Below, one piece after another: positions 42,486-53,091 of a stretch of 64,000 nucleotides of DNA. Source of the DNA: Toxonevra muliebris. Its lineage: Eukaryota; Arthropoda; Insecta; Diptera; Pallopteridae. The translations under genes and the position numbers were made by a program. The notes below the pieces were generated by a model, which did not search any database, was not told the origin of the DNA, and saw nothing but the letters and a program-made list of their open reading frames with translations. Every line of letters starts with the position of its first letter. Position 1 is the stretch's first letter. The stretch lies in contig OY829326.1 of assembly GCA_963691655.1 (NCBI GenBank), positions 138,030,998 to 138,094,997 on the forward strand. Reading direction: 5' to 3'.

Positions 42486-43570
42486 TTACCTTTGGTACTG
42501 TTAGTACTTTGTGGAAACCATTTTTGCCTGATAATTTCTGTACATCTCTTCAACTAGTACCAAAGCATTGGGCAGCAGTGATTTGAATCTATTCCTCCTG
42601 AATGATAGCCCATAAGGAAGCCTTATTTGAAGGTTCTCGCGCTGCCACGATCCTTTTTAAATTTACTTTATAGATTTTCTATATGGTTTAAATATAGACT
42701 TTGGGCTGGCCACTCGAGAATTTTTATTTTGTTCTCATTTAACCAAGACTTAACGACCCGATTTGTATGTTTCGGGTCGTTATCATACTAAAAGATCCAA
42801 CCCAAAGGTAAATTTTCACCGTATCCTCGGCGAAGATGATTTTTAAGGATGCCTTTGTACTTTTCTTCAGTAATTTTTCTACCGATTTCTAGCAATTGGA
42901 CTAACTTCAAATGAAGTGAAACACCACCATTACACAAGGGCCCCATATTTTACAGTCTTTTTAGTAAATTTTGGGTCCAGCTCCAGTATTTGATGGATGC
43001 CTAACAAAGAGCCTTCCATTGATCCCAAACACATTTAATTTGGATTCATCGCCCCAAACAATCATTTTTCAAAAATGCTGGTACTGATGGGGATATTATT
43101 TAGCGAACTGAATACGGTGCACAATATATTTTATTTTTTGAGCGTTGGGTTTAGGTATGTCTGCTAATTCGTCCTAAAATTTTTTTTTCGTTTAATCGCT
43201 TGCGTATAGTTCTGGCTGATATTTTAAAATTATAATCTAAGTCCATTTGTTATCTTAGTTTGATGAAAGTTAAGAAATTGTTCATTTTGCTGAGCGTAAT
43301 CAAGTACCTATCTTCAGCTAGATACGTTTTAAGTGGTTTTTGGCGTTGCAAATTGTGAAATTATTTGAATTTTTTGTAGTATCTTATCTCATTGATCACT
43401 TTTCCATGTAAAAAAGCTAGCTCTTCCACGACCTTTGAAATAATCCCATGGTTCTGGAATGTTTTCCAAATGAGCTCCTTCTTCGAGGGAGTGGAACTCT
43501 TATCTTTGCCCATCACAACCAAAATCAACAATTGTTCAACAAAAGTATACAGAAATGTGTAAATGATCAA
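42486..43570 (-). pseudogene. Tc1-like transposase relic
   Basis: On the minus strand, near 43520 MGKDKSSTPSKKELIWKTFQ begins an N-terminal helix-turn-helix-like region. Farther on, frames give ..WVGSF..D.KH.N..S.. and QPKVYI-like text matching '[17 protein letters not shown]', then SLWAIIQEEWIQITAAQC, the C-terminal 'W..I..E...I....C..L' block. Many stops and shifts are present. The order fits Tc1-type transposases. Its 5' end may lie at about 45.24 kb, beyond the LINE inserted at 43670-45075 (inference). Confidence 0.6.
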
Positions 43571-43644
43571 TTTTATTGGTTTTTACAGAATTTAAGTGCG
43601 CTAAATCAAGTTGAACGCGAAAGAATATAAAATGACTTCATTAT

Positions 43645-44982
43645 ATGTCCACTTCTAATCTTACTCCTTATATGTCCACTTCTAATCTTAAACTCACATG
43701 GAAAGCGCATGTTGAGGCAGTGACAAGTAAAGCCACTCGCGCTCTAATGGTATGCAGAAGGCTAGCAAGGAAAACTTGGGGATGTAAACCAAGTGTACTG
43801 CGCAGGATGTACACAATGATGGTAAGGCCAATCATTACATATGGAGCAGTAGCGTGGGCAAGGAGAACTCAACTAAAAACAGCGAAAGCTAAATTAGGGA
43901 AAGTTCAAAGGTTGGCATGTATCTGTATAACAGGAGCGATGAGAACATGTCCGACTGCTGCACTAGAGGTACTATTGGAGCTCACTCCATTACACCTCGT
44001 GATAGAGTGTGCCTCCAATGCAGCAATCGTAAGAGGAACAAGAAATAAAAGGTTGACGAGGAGATCTATAGGGCTTGGAAACCGAGATAACCCGACAAAA
44101 GACAACTATCTCTTGGACTGTCCCCAGGACACACTCAAAGAACACACGATTAAGCGGTATACAGATGGGTCACGAACTGACGATGGAACTGGGGCAGGAG
44201 AATTTGGGCTAAGAATCAAACACTCTGAGCCGATGGGGAAGTATCCTAGCATCTTCCAAGCTGAAATTCATGCAATTAGCATATGTGTGCAATTCAACCT
44301 GGATAGAAAGTACAAACGGCAAGATATCGCTATCATGTCGGACAGCCAGGCAGCCATTCGAGCATTATGTTCCTTTGAGATCACCTCTAAGTTGGTGTGG
44401 GACTGTTTGAGCAAGCTCAATCAACTGGGCAATAACAACAAAGTCGCTCTATGTTGGGTCCCTGGACACGCAGGAATTGAAGGTAATGAGCAGGCAGACG
44501 AGCTTGCAAAAAAGGGGGCAGCAACCACTTTCGTGGGACCTGAACCCTTCTGTGGAATAGAAGATAGCGTAATCAGGGAATTACTCAGGCAAGAAGAGAG
44601 GAACAAGAGGCAAGAACTCTTTACCAATCTTACGGGACTGAGGCAATCCAAAGCGCTTTTAGGTAATTATAATAAGAGTAGATACGCATTCTGCATTGGT
44701 CTCAACAAAAACAGTTTGCGCATATTATCTGGTATTCTGACTGGGCATTGCGGGCTCAGAGAACACCTTTACAAGATAGGGGTTGAGCAAAGCTCAATTT
44801 GTAGGTTTTGTAATGAGGAAGACGAATCATCAGAACATATTTTAGCTCAATGTGGAGCACTGATCCACAAAAGAAGGAAATGTTTGGGCATGCACCAAGT
44901 GCCCAGTACCAAACTGGCATCCATAGATCCGGGCGCAATACTCAAATTCTTGAGGGAGACTGGACTGGATGAGGTACTCTAG
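43645..44982 (+). CDS. LINE (I/R1-like) 3' ORF: RT tail, RNase H and zinc knuckle
   Basis: A 445-codon open frame. Residues about 16-150 match the thumb region after the RT palm (TWKAHVEAVTSKATRALMVC, RPIITYGAVAW, LERLQRLACICITGAMRT-like). Residues about 165-300 form RNase H with catalytic residues visible: TDGS (Asp), AEIHAI (Glu), SDSQAA (Asp), and VPGHAGIEGNEQAD (His, Asp). A CRFCNEEDESSEHILAQC motif (about 404-421) fits the C-terminal zinc-like knuckle of I-group elements. The RT palm is missing, so it cannot be autonomous. The frame is open through the RNase H, suggesting a fairly recent insertion. The first 11 codons come from a duplicated filler, not the original element. Confidence 0.85.
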   Translation: MSTSNLTPYMSTSNLKLTWKAHVEAVTSKATRALMVCRRLARKTWGCKPSVLRRMYTMMVRPIITYGAVAWARRTQLKTAKAKLGKVQRLACICITGAMRTCPTAALEVLLELTPLHLVIECASNAAIVRGTRNKRLTRRSIGLGNRDNPTKDNYLLDCPQDTLKEHTIKRYTDGSRTDDGTGAGEFGLRIKHSEPMGKYPSIFQAEIHAISICVQFNLDRKYKRQDIAIMSDSQAAIRALCSFEITSKLVWDCLSKLNQLGNNNKVALCWVPGHAGIEGNEQADELAKKGAATTFVGPEPFCGIEDSVIRELLRQEERNKRQELFTNLTGLRQSKALLGNYNKSRYAFCIGLNKNSLRILSGILTGHCGLREHLYKIGVEQSSICRFCNEEDESSEHILAQCGALIHKRRKCLGMHQVPSTKLASIDPGAILKFLRETGLDEVL

Positions 44983-45075
44983 GCAGATTAGACTAGACAG
45001 AAAAGAGGGACGTACAATAGATCTTATAGGTCGCGGTACAACGACAGAAACCTCTATAATACAATACAATACAAA
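43670..45075 (+). mobile_element. 5'-truncated LINE with 8-bp target duplication
   Basis: The fragment ends in an (AATAC)n tail (AATACAATACAATACAAA) and is flanked by TACTCCTT at 43662-43669 and 45076-45083. At its 5' edge, ATATGTCCACTTCTAATCTT occurs both just before the left duplication and as the first bases of the element. This probably reflects a template jump during reverse transcription. No RT palm or endonuclease is present. It seems to split a Tc1-like element (42486-43570, with a possible outer end near 45240-45270). Confidence 0.7.
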
Positions 45076-45693
45076 TACTCCTTCACACACAATTGCCGAC
45101 TGCGCGCAAAATACGTCACTCTTTTGTAATTGCTCTTAATATTTTTTAAGGCTACTAATGGTACCGCTAAATGACATTATAAAAAATTCTTGGACTTCTA
45201 ATACAAAATATTTTTCAAACTCAGCATCAAATATTGTTCTAGTGATTTAATTAAGTGACCACAAGTGTATAAACAGCTAATGATAATGAATTGACAACAA
45301 TTGTAGGTGCTACAACAGCAACGAGCTGGCCCTAGTTTTTAAGATAAAGTGCAGTTGGGTTCTCCTGGACTTGTTATTACCAGCGAAGAATAGGTCGTCC
45401 TTTTGTGGGTGTTCTACCGAGCCGAAACGTTAACCATTCGCTCAACGTGACTCAAATACGCTTGATTATGCCCAGTTTACATGTGTATGAACAAACAAAG
45501 AGTCATGACTTCATGGATAAAGCATTACTGTAGAAAATGATTCATTTGAAGTCATCAAGGATTTCGTATACCTGAGATTCAGCATTAACAACAACGATAA
45601 TGCCAGCTTTAAGAAGAATAACTCAAACCAACAGAAGCCACTACAAATAAATAGACAAAGTTTTGCTTAGAAACAGTAAAAAACACCCAAGTA

Positions 45694-46607
45694 CCACCTT
45701 GATCAAAAAGTTCCCGGAATTTATTCAGAAAATTAAAAATACAAGTTTATTCATCTAAATCTATATTGTCCCCTTCAAAGTAATCTCCATTGACTGCAAC
45801 ACACTTATGCCAGCGCTTGATCCAATCTTCGAAACATTTTTTATATTCGGTTTTCGGTAAGTCCATCAGTGCTTCCTGCGATTTTTCCATTACTTCCTCT
45901 CGGCTGCTGAAACGCGTACCCCGTAATGGTTTTTTAACTCGATTGAACAGAAAGAAGTCACAGGGAGCCAAATCAGGTGAATTCGGTGGCTGTTGGATGG
46001 TATTTGTTCCATTTTTCGCCAAAAAATTACGAATAATGATGGAACTGTGCGACGGTGTGTTATCATGGTGCAAAATCCACGAGTTTTCTGTCCACAATTC
46101 TGATCTCTTTCGGCGAATTGCTTCACGCAAACGCCTCATAACGCCCAAATAATACTGCCTGATGGTTAATTTGCGGTTATTGACCAAAATTTGTTTTACT
46201 TTATCAACGTTTTCGTCGGTTTTCGATGTCGATGGTTTGCCACTGCGTTCATCATCTTCGATTGACTCACGACCACTTTTGAACCGCTCGTGCCACTGGT
46301 AAACGACCGTTTTATCTAGAGCATCGTTGCCGGAAAAGTTCCAATATTTCCAACGTTTGCGCACCATTAAATCCGCTTTTACGCAAAATTCAATACAATA
46401 CAATTTAATAAAATTGTAAAAAATCGCCAACACACACAGAGATAGATGTACTTTTGGCTACGTAACTTTTGCAAATGTCAAGCTATGACGCTAAGATTTA
46501 TAGGGAATATCAACAACAGATGTACAAACTTAAGAAAAACAGAACTCAAATCGGAACGATGGGAGTGCCACACGGTGGTTATTCCGGGAACTTTTTGATC
46601 AAAGTGG
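45694..46607 (-). mobile_element. Mariner element, internally deleted, copy 1
   Basis: 914 bp, bounded by TA (45692-45693 and 46608-46609) and inverted ends CCACCTTGATCAAAAAGTTC / AACTTTTTGATCAAAGTGG. The minus-strand ORF at 46433-45747 (228 codons) has a mariner N-terminus (DALDKTVVYQWHERFKSGRE, DDERSGKPSTSKTDENVDKV) and C-terminus (LHHDNTPSHSS, SPDLAPCDFFLFNRVKKPLR), but jumps from LTIRQYYLGV to MRRLREAIRRKR. The central catalytic region, with the first Asp, is deleted (about 345 residues are usual). Open but inactive in itself; it may be mobilised in trans. Confidence 0.9.
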
Positions 46608-46613
46608 TATTTA

Positions 46614-47917
46614 CCTGAAAGTTCACGCCAAATTGGCACGCTTTGTAGTGGTCACCACGTCGCCCCTAGTCATAAGAACAACAAGATTTTTACTGGGATT
46701 TGTTTACAATACCGTTACCGTTAGTTGATAAATTTTTCATATTAATTGATTGCAAGTTGGTGATTGTGTGCACAATGGAAGCTGCAAATAGAAAATTGAT
46801 TGTGAACAAATTTATTGAAAATCCGTCGTGGTCTGGTTCAAAGATTGCGAAAGTGTTAAATATCTCCAAAAGAACGGTATGTAGAGTTATAAAACGATAT
46901 AAAGAAACTCTTAGTGTTGAAAGAGCTAAAAAAGTTGTGAGCAAAACGGGAACCACCAACCTAAAATTAAAGGCAAAGATCTTGAGGTCCATCAAAAGCA
47001 ATCCCTGATTATCGGAGAGCGATCGTGCCAAAAAATTCAATACCAGCAAAAGTACTGCTAGACGAATACGCATAAAAGCTGGGCTAAAGTGCTATCGTGC
47101 TATAAAATATCCAAATAGATCAGACAAACAGAATTTGCTTGCCAAAAAACGTGCTCGTCTTCTTTATAATAATGTTTTGACCAAAATCAATGGATGCATT
47201 ATTGTGGATGACGAATCATACGTAAAATTTGATCTTAAACAGCTTCCAGGTAAAAAATTTTATATGGCAACGAATCGTGGTAATGTACTTTCAAAATTCA
47301 AGTACATAAAAATGGATAAATTTGCAAAGAAAGCAATGGTGTGGCAGGCTATTTGCAGCTGTGGTCTCAAATCCAGGGCATTTGTGACATCCTCTTCTAT
47401 GACGTCTGATATTTACATCAAAGAGTGCCTTTCGAAACTACTATTGGCATTTGTTCGTCACCAACATTCGCCAGTGAAGTTTTGGCCTGATTTAGCCAGT
47501 TGCCACTACTCTAAGAAAACCATGGATTGGTATCAGACAAATAAAGTAGATGTAGTGTCCAAATATATGAATCCACCCAATTGCCCCCAGCTTCGATAGA
47601 TCGAAAAATACTGGGCTATTACAAAATATAAGTTGCAGAAAAATGCAGGTATTTTCAAAAATATGAATTCAATGTTACTAAAATGGAACCAAATAGCCGC
47701 AAAAGTATCCAAAGCGGATGTTCAAAGGTTGATGCGGTCCATTAAAAGGAATACCCGGAACTTTTTGCACAACAAACAAATTTAAATCTTTTAATATTAT
47801 AGTATTAAAACACGATATTAAACTTATCATTTAATGCATTATTTGTTATTCTGAGTGTTCTGGTTAAAAAGATACAAAAACTTTCCTGCGTGCCAATTTT
47901 GCGTGAACCGCGCTTTA
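46614..47917 (+). mobile_element. DD37E Tc1/mariner element, nearly intact
   Basis: 1,304 bp bounded by TA (46612-46613 and 47918-47919) with inverted repeats GTTCACGCCAAATTGGCACG / CGTGCCAATTTTGCGTGAAC close to each end; the outermost 7 bp do not match. It lies 4 bp from mariner copy 1. The transposase frame is described separately. The spacing of catalytic residues is D-37-E, the class named ITmD37E in mosquitoes. Confidence 0.8.
46774..47785 (+). pseudogene. DD37E transposase with two premature stops
   Basis: Begins MEAANRKLIVNKFIENPSWS with a helix-turn-helix, ISKRTVCRVIKRYKETL. A stop at about 47006 (after IKSNP) is followed in the same frame by LSESDRAKKFNTSKSTARRI, so the reading continues. 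Catalytic parts: CIIVDDESYVKFD, then FWPDLASCHYS, then NPPNCPQLR, a TAG at 47597, and IEKYWAITKYKLQ. Counting from the Asp of PDLAS to the Glu of IEKYW gives 37 residues, with the stop counted as one. It ends RSIKRNTRNFLHNKQI and TAA. No frameshift is needed; two point changes would explain both stops, so the copy is fairly young. Confidence 0.85.
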
Positions 47918-47919
47918 TA

Positions 47920-49759
47920 CAAACTAACTCTATTCCTAACTACTAACTCTATTCTTAACTTAGTAGAAAGTTCTGAGTGCGATCGGTAGATAAATTTTAT
48001 TCAAAGCGCATTGAAAACCGTAGCTATAGTTTTACGTTCAGTTATTCTAAGAATGACCTACTGAATCATTTCTACTTATTATATAAATCATGTTATCGAA
48101 TATCGAAAATAATGAAAATGCTAAACTCTTCTAGTTGTTTTCCTCCAATTTGTCAATTTTCTAATTAAAAATATCTGCGTTCTTTTTTTTGCCACTTTAC
48201 TTTGCACTCTTTTTCGTTATGGGTCATAACCCAATTATCTCATCACTCACTCACTCACTATTCGCTACGCCATAGTGCCACCCAAATCACCCACGTCGAT
48301 ACACCATTATGCCGTGACATTTTTAGTGACATTTTTTAATGAGCCAACTAAAATAACGCACTAACTAACTCAGCAACTCAGTCAGCGGTAAAAGACTTTT
48401 TCCAGCTTAGAGAGCACAAAAGGAAAATGCTCTGGCTCTTTATTTTTGTTTTTTTTTTTTCGTTTTTAAATAGGTCAAATTAATATTGTAAACATTCACA
48501 GGTTTTTATTTTTTATTTTTCTTCTACTTGTCTGTCAATGAAGTATGCGAATAGTTGACGACACTTTCTTGCCTTCACGTACTCCTGTTGTCGCTTTTGC
48601 TCCCCCCGCTATTGTTGTAATAAAATAAATTAGATTTAATAGGGAGTGGCTGGTAGTATTTACTGAAAAGCAACTGGGAATTTCTTATAGATTTTTTTTT
48701 TGTCTTATGAAGTATACTTAGTGTATTGAAGTAGAAACTTTTTAATTAGAGTAGTTCCAAGCACTGTGGGGGAAGAAGGTGAAGTGAAACAAAGTGTGTT
48801 TATTTTAATTAATAAGATACATTTATAGAATATTTGTAGTGTATAAAGCAAAGCAAGTGTCTTCGCTGGCATCATTGTATAAGTAAGAACCTTAGAATTA
48901 TTTTTATCATGATACTTGAATCATATGTATTGGCACATTGATTGGTTGAAAGTTTAAACAGAAGCTGTAAATTGTGGGCAGATGAAATGAACTAGTGAGC
49001 AACTTTACACCTTTTTGCTTTCACTAGCGTTTGGCATGAATTTCATTTATTCATGCTTCTATAAATTTTAGCTTAATATTTTATAGCATATTACTTAATC
49101 TCACTCCTCTATAAGTTCAAAATTCTTTCAAATATTTGCGTTATTTTGACTTTTCTTTCGCTTCAGTTACTATAAAAACAAAAATTAAAAAGAAAAAACT
49201 TTCAACTCAACAATTTTCTTATTCAGTTATTATTATAGTTATATAGTAGGTATTTATATTTCACCATAAACTTAAGCACATAAAAATGCTTAATTTTCAA
49301 AATATTTATTCGCTTTGTATATTTTCGAGGTTTAAAATTTCAGTTTTTATAATTTTTATTGTTATTGTAGTTAGGTTTTGTTATCGTTTATTCATAGTGC
49401 CAGTAACATTGGAAAGTTTATAAATAACTAACATATTTACAATATGGAAGTGTAAATATAAATAATATTAACTTTCAATACCCGACATTGTGCGGGCTTA
49501 ATTTGAGAGATTTCGTAAATTAAATGTACGTTCATATGCATCTAGAAGAGTGATACTAAATACTTTTCTCTCAAGAAAAACGCTTTTAAGCTTACTAATG
49601 ACAATGAGGACTCACACTTTTATCGATAACTTCCAAAATGTTATTCAGTATCTTATGACGTAGAATCATGGTACCAATTAATCGTCCGTTGTTGTAAATT
49701 ATAGCACGTTGTTCGATAATATCTGGCCGCTGCAATATTCGCTCAGGCCCACTACAATG
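47920..49759. other. Non-coding stretch between elements
   Basis: AT-rich DNA with a (CACT)n run near 48243-48258 and poly-T stretches. No gene, conserved motif or element boundary was recognised. Confidence 0.5.
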
Positions 49760-49761
49760 TA

Positions 49762-50543
49762 CCACCTTGATCAAAAAGTTGCCGGAATAACCACCGTGTG
49801 GCGTTCCCATCATTCCGATTTGATTTCTTTTTTTTTGTTAATTTGGTACATCTGTTGTTGATATTCCCTCTAAATCTTAGCGTCATAGCTTGACATTTGC
49901 AAAAGTTACGTAGCCAAAAGTACATCTATCTCTGGGTGTGTTGGCGATTTTTTACAATTTTATTAAATTGTATATATTAATGGTGCTCAAACGTTGGAAA
50001 AGTGTTTCGGCAACGATGCTCTAAAAAAACGGTCGTTTACTAGTGGCACGAGCGGTTCAAAAGTGGTCGTGAGTCAATCGAAGATGATGAACGCTGATAA
50101 AGTAAAACAAATTTTGGTCAATAACCGCAAATTAACCATCAGAGAGTATTATTTGGGCGTTATGAGGCCTGAATTGTGAACAGAAAACTCGTGGATTTTG
50201 CACCATGATAACGCACCGTCGCACAGTGCCATCATTAATTCGTAATTTTTTGACGAACAATTTTTTGATGCAACAAATACCATCCAACAGCCACCGAATT
50301 CACCTGATTTGGCTCCCTGTGACTTCTTTCTGTTCGAGAGGAAGTAATGGAAAAATCGCAGGAAGCACTGATGGACTTACCGAAAACCGAATATAAAAAA
50401 TGTTTCGAAGATTGGATCAAGCGCTGGCATAAGTGTGTTGCAGTCGATGGGGATTACTTTGAAGGGAACAATAAAGATTTAGATGAATAAACTTGTATTT
50501 TTAATTTTCTGAATAAATTCCGGGAACTTTTTGATTAAGGTGG
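49762..50543 (+). mobile_element. Mariner element, internally deleted, copy 2
   Basis: 782 bp bounded by TA (49760-49761 and 50544-50545), with inverted ends CCACCTTGATCAAAAAGTTG and AACTTTTTGATTAAGGTGG. It is the same family as copy 1 in opposite orientation. It keeps short blocks: NADKVKQILVNNRKLTIREY, a PSNSHRIHLIWLPVTSF frame (shifted from the SPDLAPCD region) and KSQEALMDLPKTEYKKCFED. It has several frameshifts and lacks the central catalytic region and parts of the N-terminus. Confidence 0.85.
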
Positions 50544-51079
50544 TATATAAATGTAAGATCCAAAAGAGATATTTGGCCGAAATTTTATCACAAGTGTAAG
50601 CCAAAAATGTTCCTTATCACCGATTCTCCTTTTACTAGTAATCGTCAATATTTTCCGAATCGCCATCGGTGAAAAAAAGATTGGAATTTCCACGACCACT
50701 TAAAAGATATTATTTTCGCCCATAGAATATACTTTCGATCAAGCATTCTTAAGTCGACATTCTTCAGATAGAATCAGCAAAAACAGAGCTCAAAACAAAT
50801 ACAAACAAATTCAAGACAATGCAAATCCAAACCAAATTCGCCAACATTCGAATTCACAATAAAAACGAGCCAATTAAAAATGTTGAGGATTTCACGTATC
50901 TCGGCTGTTCTGTATCTGGAAAGCAGAGGACCAAAAAATATGTTAGCCGCAGAATTCACAAAATTAAAGGCACTTTCTAATAATCTTGTCAAATGTGGAA
51001 CTCATTTAAATACCAGAACAGACAAAAATATGTATTTTTAAAGTGAAACTTCTTTAGCGAGGATAAATCGAAAATTTTG

Positions 51080-51545
51080 CAACGGAAGTCACGTTGTTGT
51101 TGCACTCATACGAAACTAATAAGAAACGAAGTTATGCTGTTGTGAGTGTGTAGCAAACGAAGTCTTACGGGGGCCGGCTGCATACAATCATGCAGAGAGG
51201 CGACTTCTTCCAGTTTTATCTCATGTGCTTTAGTCAAAGAGTTTGATTCCATATAATTTTCTTTTTCTTTCATGTATTATATACGTGTGCTACGTCATGT
51301 TTGCGCCGATATATGTAAAGAGTATTAAAAGAAAAAAAACCTTTAGAAAATAGAAGAAGGAAGAGTGCAAAAGCTTCAACAACAACAGTCATGTGAAAAA
51401 TCGCTTGTTTGTTGCACTCTAACAAAACTAATAAGAAACGAAGTTATACAGCTGTTATTCGGCTGCATACAGTCAAGCAGAGAGACCATTTCTCGCACTT
51501 TTATTGCATGTGCTTTAGTGAGAGAGTCGATATAAAAGTTTAGAG
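51080..51545 (+). repeat. Dimeric repeat of about 300 bp, family X, locus 1
   Basis: Two imperfect units, starting near 51080 and 51376, share GTTGCACTC, AAACTAATAAGAAACGAAGT, CGGCTGCATACA, GCAGAGAG and ATGTGCTTTAGT in the same order. The unit is about 300 bp. The same sequence, reverse-complemented, forms locus 2 at 60425-60870. No ORF or terminal inverted repeat was seen. Confidence 0.65.
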
Positions 51546-51566
51546 TATCAATAACAGTATCAGTAA

Positions 51567-51650
51567 CAAAATCCGCTAAAATGAAAAAAAAAAACGCGTA
51601 TTTTCTTTAAAAAGGCGCTACATTTTTTCCTTATAAAAGTGTTAAACACA
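51567..51650 (+). mobile_element. Fragment related to the 17.9-kb MITE
   Basis: AAAATCCGCTAAAATGAA, ACGCGTATTTTCTT and TTTTTTCCTTATAAA occur in the same order as in the reverse complement of 17.95-18.11 kb. The terminal CAGTGTGGC is missing, so this is a truncated relative. Confidence 0.6.
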
Positions 51651-51664
51651 ATTTAATTTATTTA

Positions 51665-51810
51665 CAGTAGAATCGCTATAATCCGTACCCCGTTAATTCG
51701 AAAATCTCAATAATTCGTAACAAACTACTGGTCCCTGGAAAAAATCGCTTTAATTCGCAAAAATTCGACACATTTTGGTCCCCTCGCTAATTCATATTTT
51801 TTTTCAATAC
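51665..51810 (+). mobile_element. Pogo/Tigger-like terminus
   Basis: After TA, CAGTAGAATCGCTATAATCC is followed by CCCCGTTAATTCG, ATAATTCGT and TTTAATTCGC. The repeated 'AATTCG' after CAGT is typical of pogo/Tigger ends. No opposite end was identified; the following 200 bp are unrecognised. Confidence 0.45.
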
Positions 51811-52529
51811 ATATGACACCCAGTGGGCGTGGCAATCTTATTTTCATGTGAGGGCGTCCCTATCATCTACAAAACTTCTGGACCAAGTTTCATATCGATA
51901 CCTCCACTTTTCGAATTTTGGCCAGAAAATTGGGTAAAATTTCCAATAGTGAGCTGTTCGGAATCGCCGTTAAACTGTGGGTTCAGCTTATATGGTATCA
52001 CAATGGGCCGTTTAAGCCTAAGTGTGTCTCTCGACAACCACTAACCTAATGATACTGATTGAGATTTCAATGTCCGCAGGCTAAACAAATGTTATTTAAC
52101 AATCTCCTTGTCTACCGAAAATTTTTTTGCTATGTAAGAAATGACGAATTGATTTTAAATAGGTTTAATCACAATGTACACTACATGAGAAGTGCCTATT
52201 ACCAAAACGCGTATCCCCGACAACCTGTCATGTAGATTCTGACTTGAGGTTAATTGACACTACATTAACTCTGATATTGTCCAGCTTTCGCAAGAAGCTT
52301 AGAAACAGAATTCGTGAGCAAGGATATTCTTAACGCACACCTGAGACTGGTTCAAAAGTTGCAGAGAAAGTGTTGGTAAGCAAAACACTACATTTGAAGC
52401 CTTCTCACTGAGCTCGAATTGTTCTGGAAAATGCCCCCTTTTCTAATTGCCACTGTAATTGTCACACCTTTAACCAAAATCAAGGTGAATTTATGTAGAA
52501 GGGGATAGCAGCAGTACAACAAATTAACC

Positions 52530-52904
52530 ATGGCAACAACAGCAGGGCTTTGTTGTTGCGGCCATAATGGCGGAGCACTCTGAATGTTAAAATCAGATGA
52601 CGAAAGCTGTAGGACAACACGGCAATGGACAATACATCTTTGTTGTTGCGGCCATTATGGCGGACAAACAAAAAATTAAACAAACTTTTGACAACCAGCG
52701 TTTCTCACCACAAAAACAATGGCGCCATAAGAACGAAGAATAGGAATAAGTTGCTGCTAACACTACCTTATATAAATTCAACTTGATCAATCAGAATTTT
52801 GATTACGATGGGTGCGTTTCGCGAGTGTAAAATCAGAAAAGCTGATTTTAGAGTGTGTTAGAAACGCATTGCTGAATGTTTGTGATTAGCAAAGCGGACG
52901 CCAT
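52530..52904. promoter_or_regulatory. Cluster of paired GCCAT motifs (PHO/YY1-like core)
   Basis: Eight GCCAT or ATGGC cores lie in about 375 bp: 52530, 52561, 52567, 52651, 52657, 52719, 52724 and 52900. Six are inverted pairs one or no bases apart (GCCATAATGGC, GCCATTATGGC, ATGGCGCCAT). The first two pairs lie in two copies of CTTTGTTGTTGCGGCCAT 90 bp apart. GCCAT is the core bound by Pleiohomeotic (YY1) in flies. Function is inference; it could be part of an unrecognised transposon. Confidence 0.35.
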
Positions 52905-53091
52905 TTTTCTAATTATATTGTTTTTCTGATTTTTCAGACAAACTCGACACAAGTTCGAAATCATTCATAATTATAGTTTTAGAAAGAAATTAAAACATTT
53001 CACAAACTGGAATTTAATGATTTTCAAAAATTTTACAACTAATGCATCACTTCGCAATCATCTTTTCTGATTCTGCACCCGCGAAACGCAC
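52812..53091. mobile_element. MITE with GTGCGTTTCGCG inverted ends
   Basis: The left part GTGCGTTTCGCGAGTGTAAA and the reverse complement of the right part (GTGCGTTTCGCGGGTGCAGA) are inverted repeats. Similarity continues as ATCAGAAAAG(C/A)TGATT, giving ends of about 40 bp. The interior is about 190 bp of AT-rich DNA. Outer limits and target duplication are uncertain. Confidence 0.7.
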
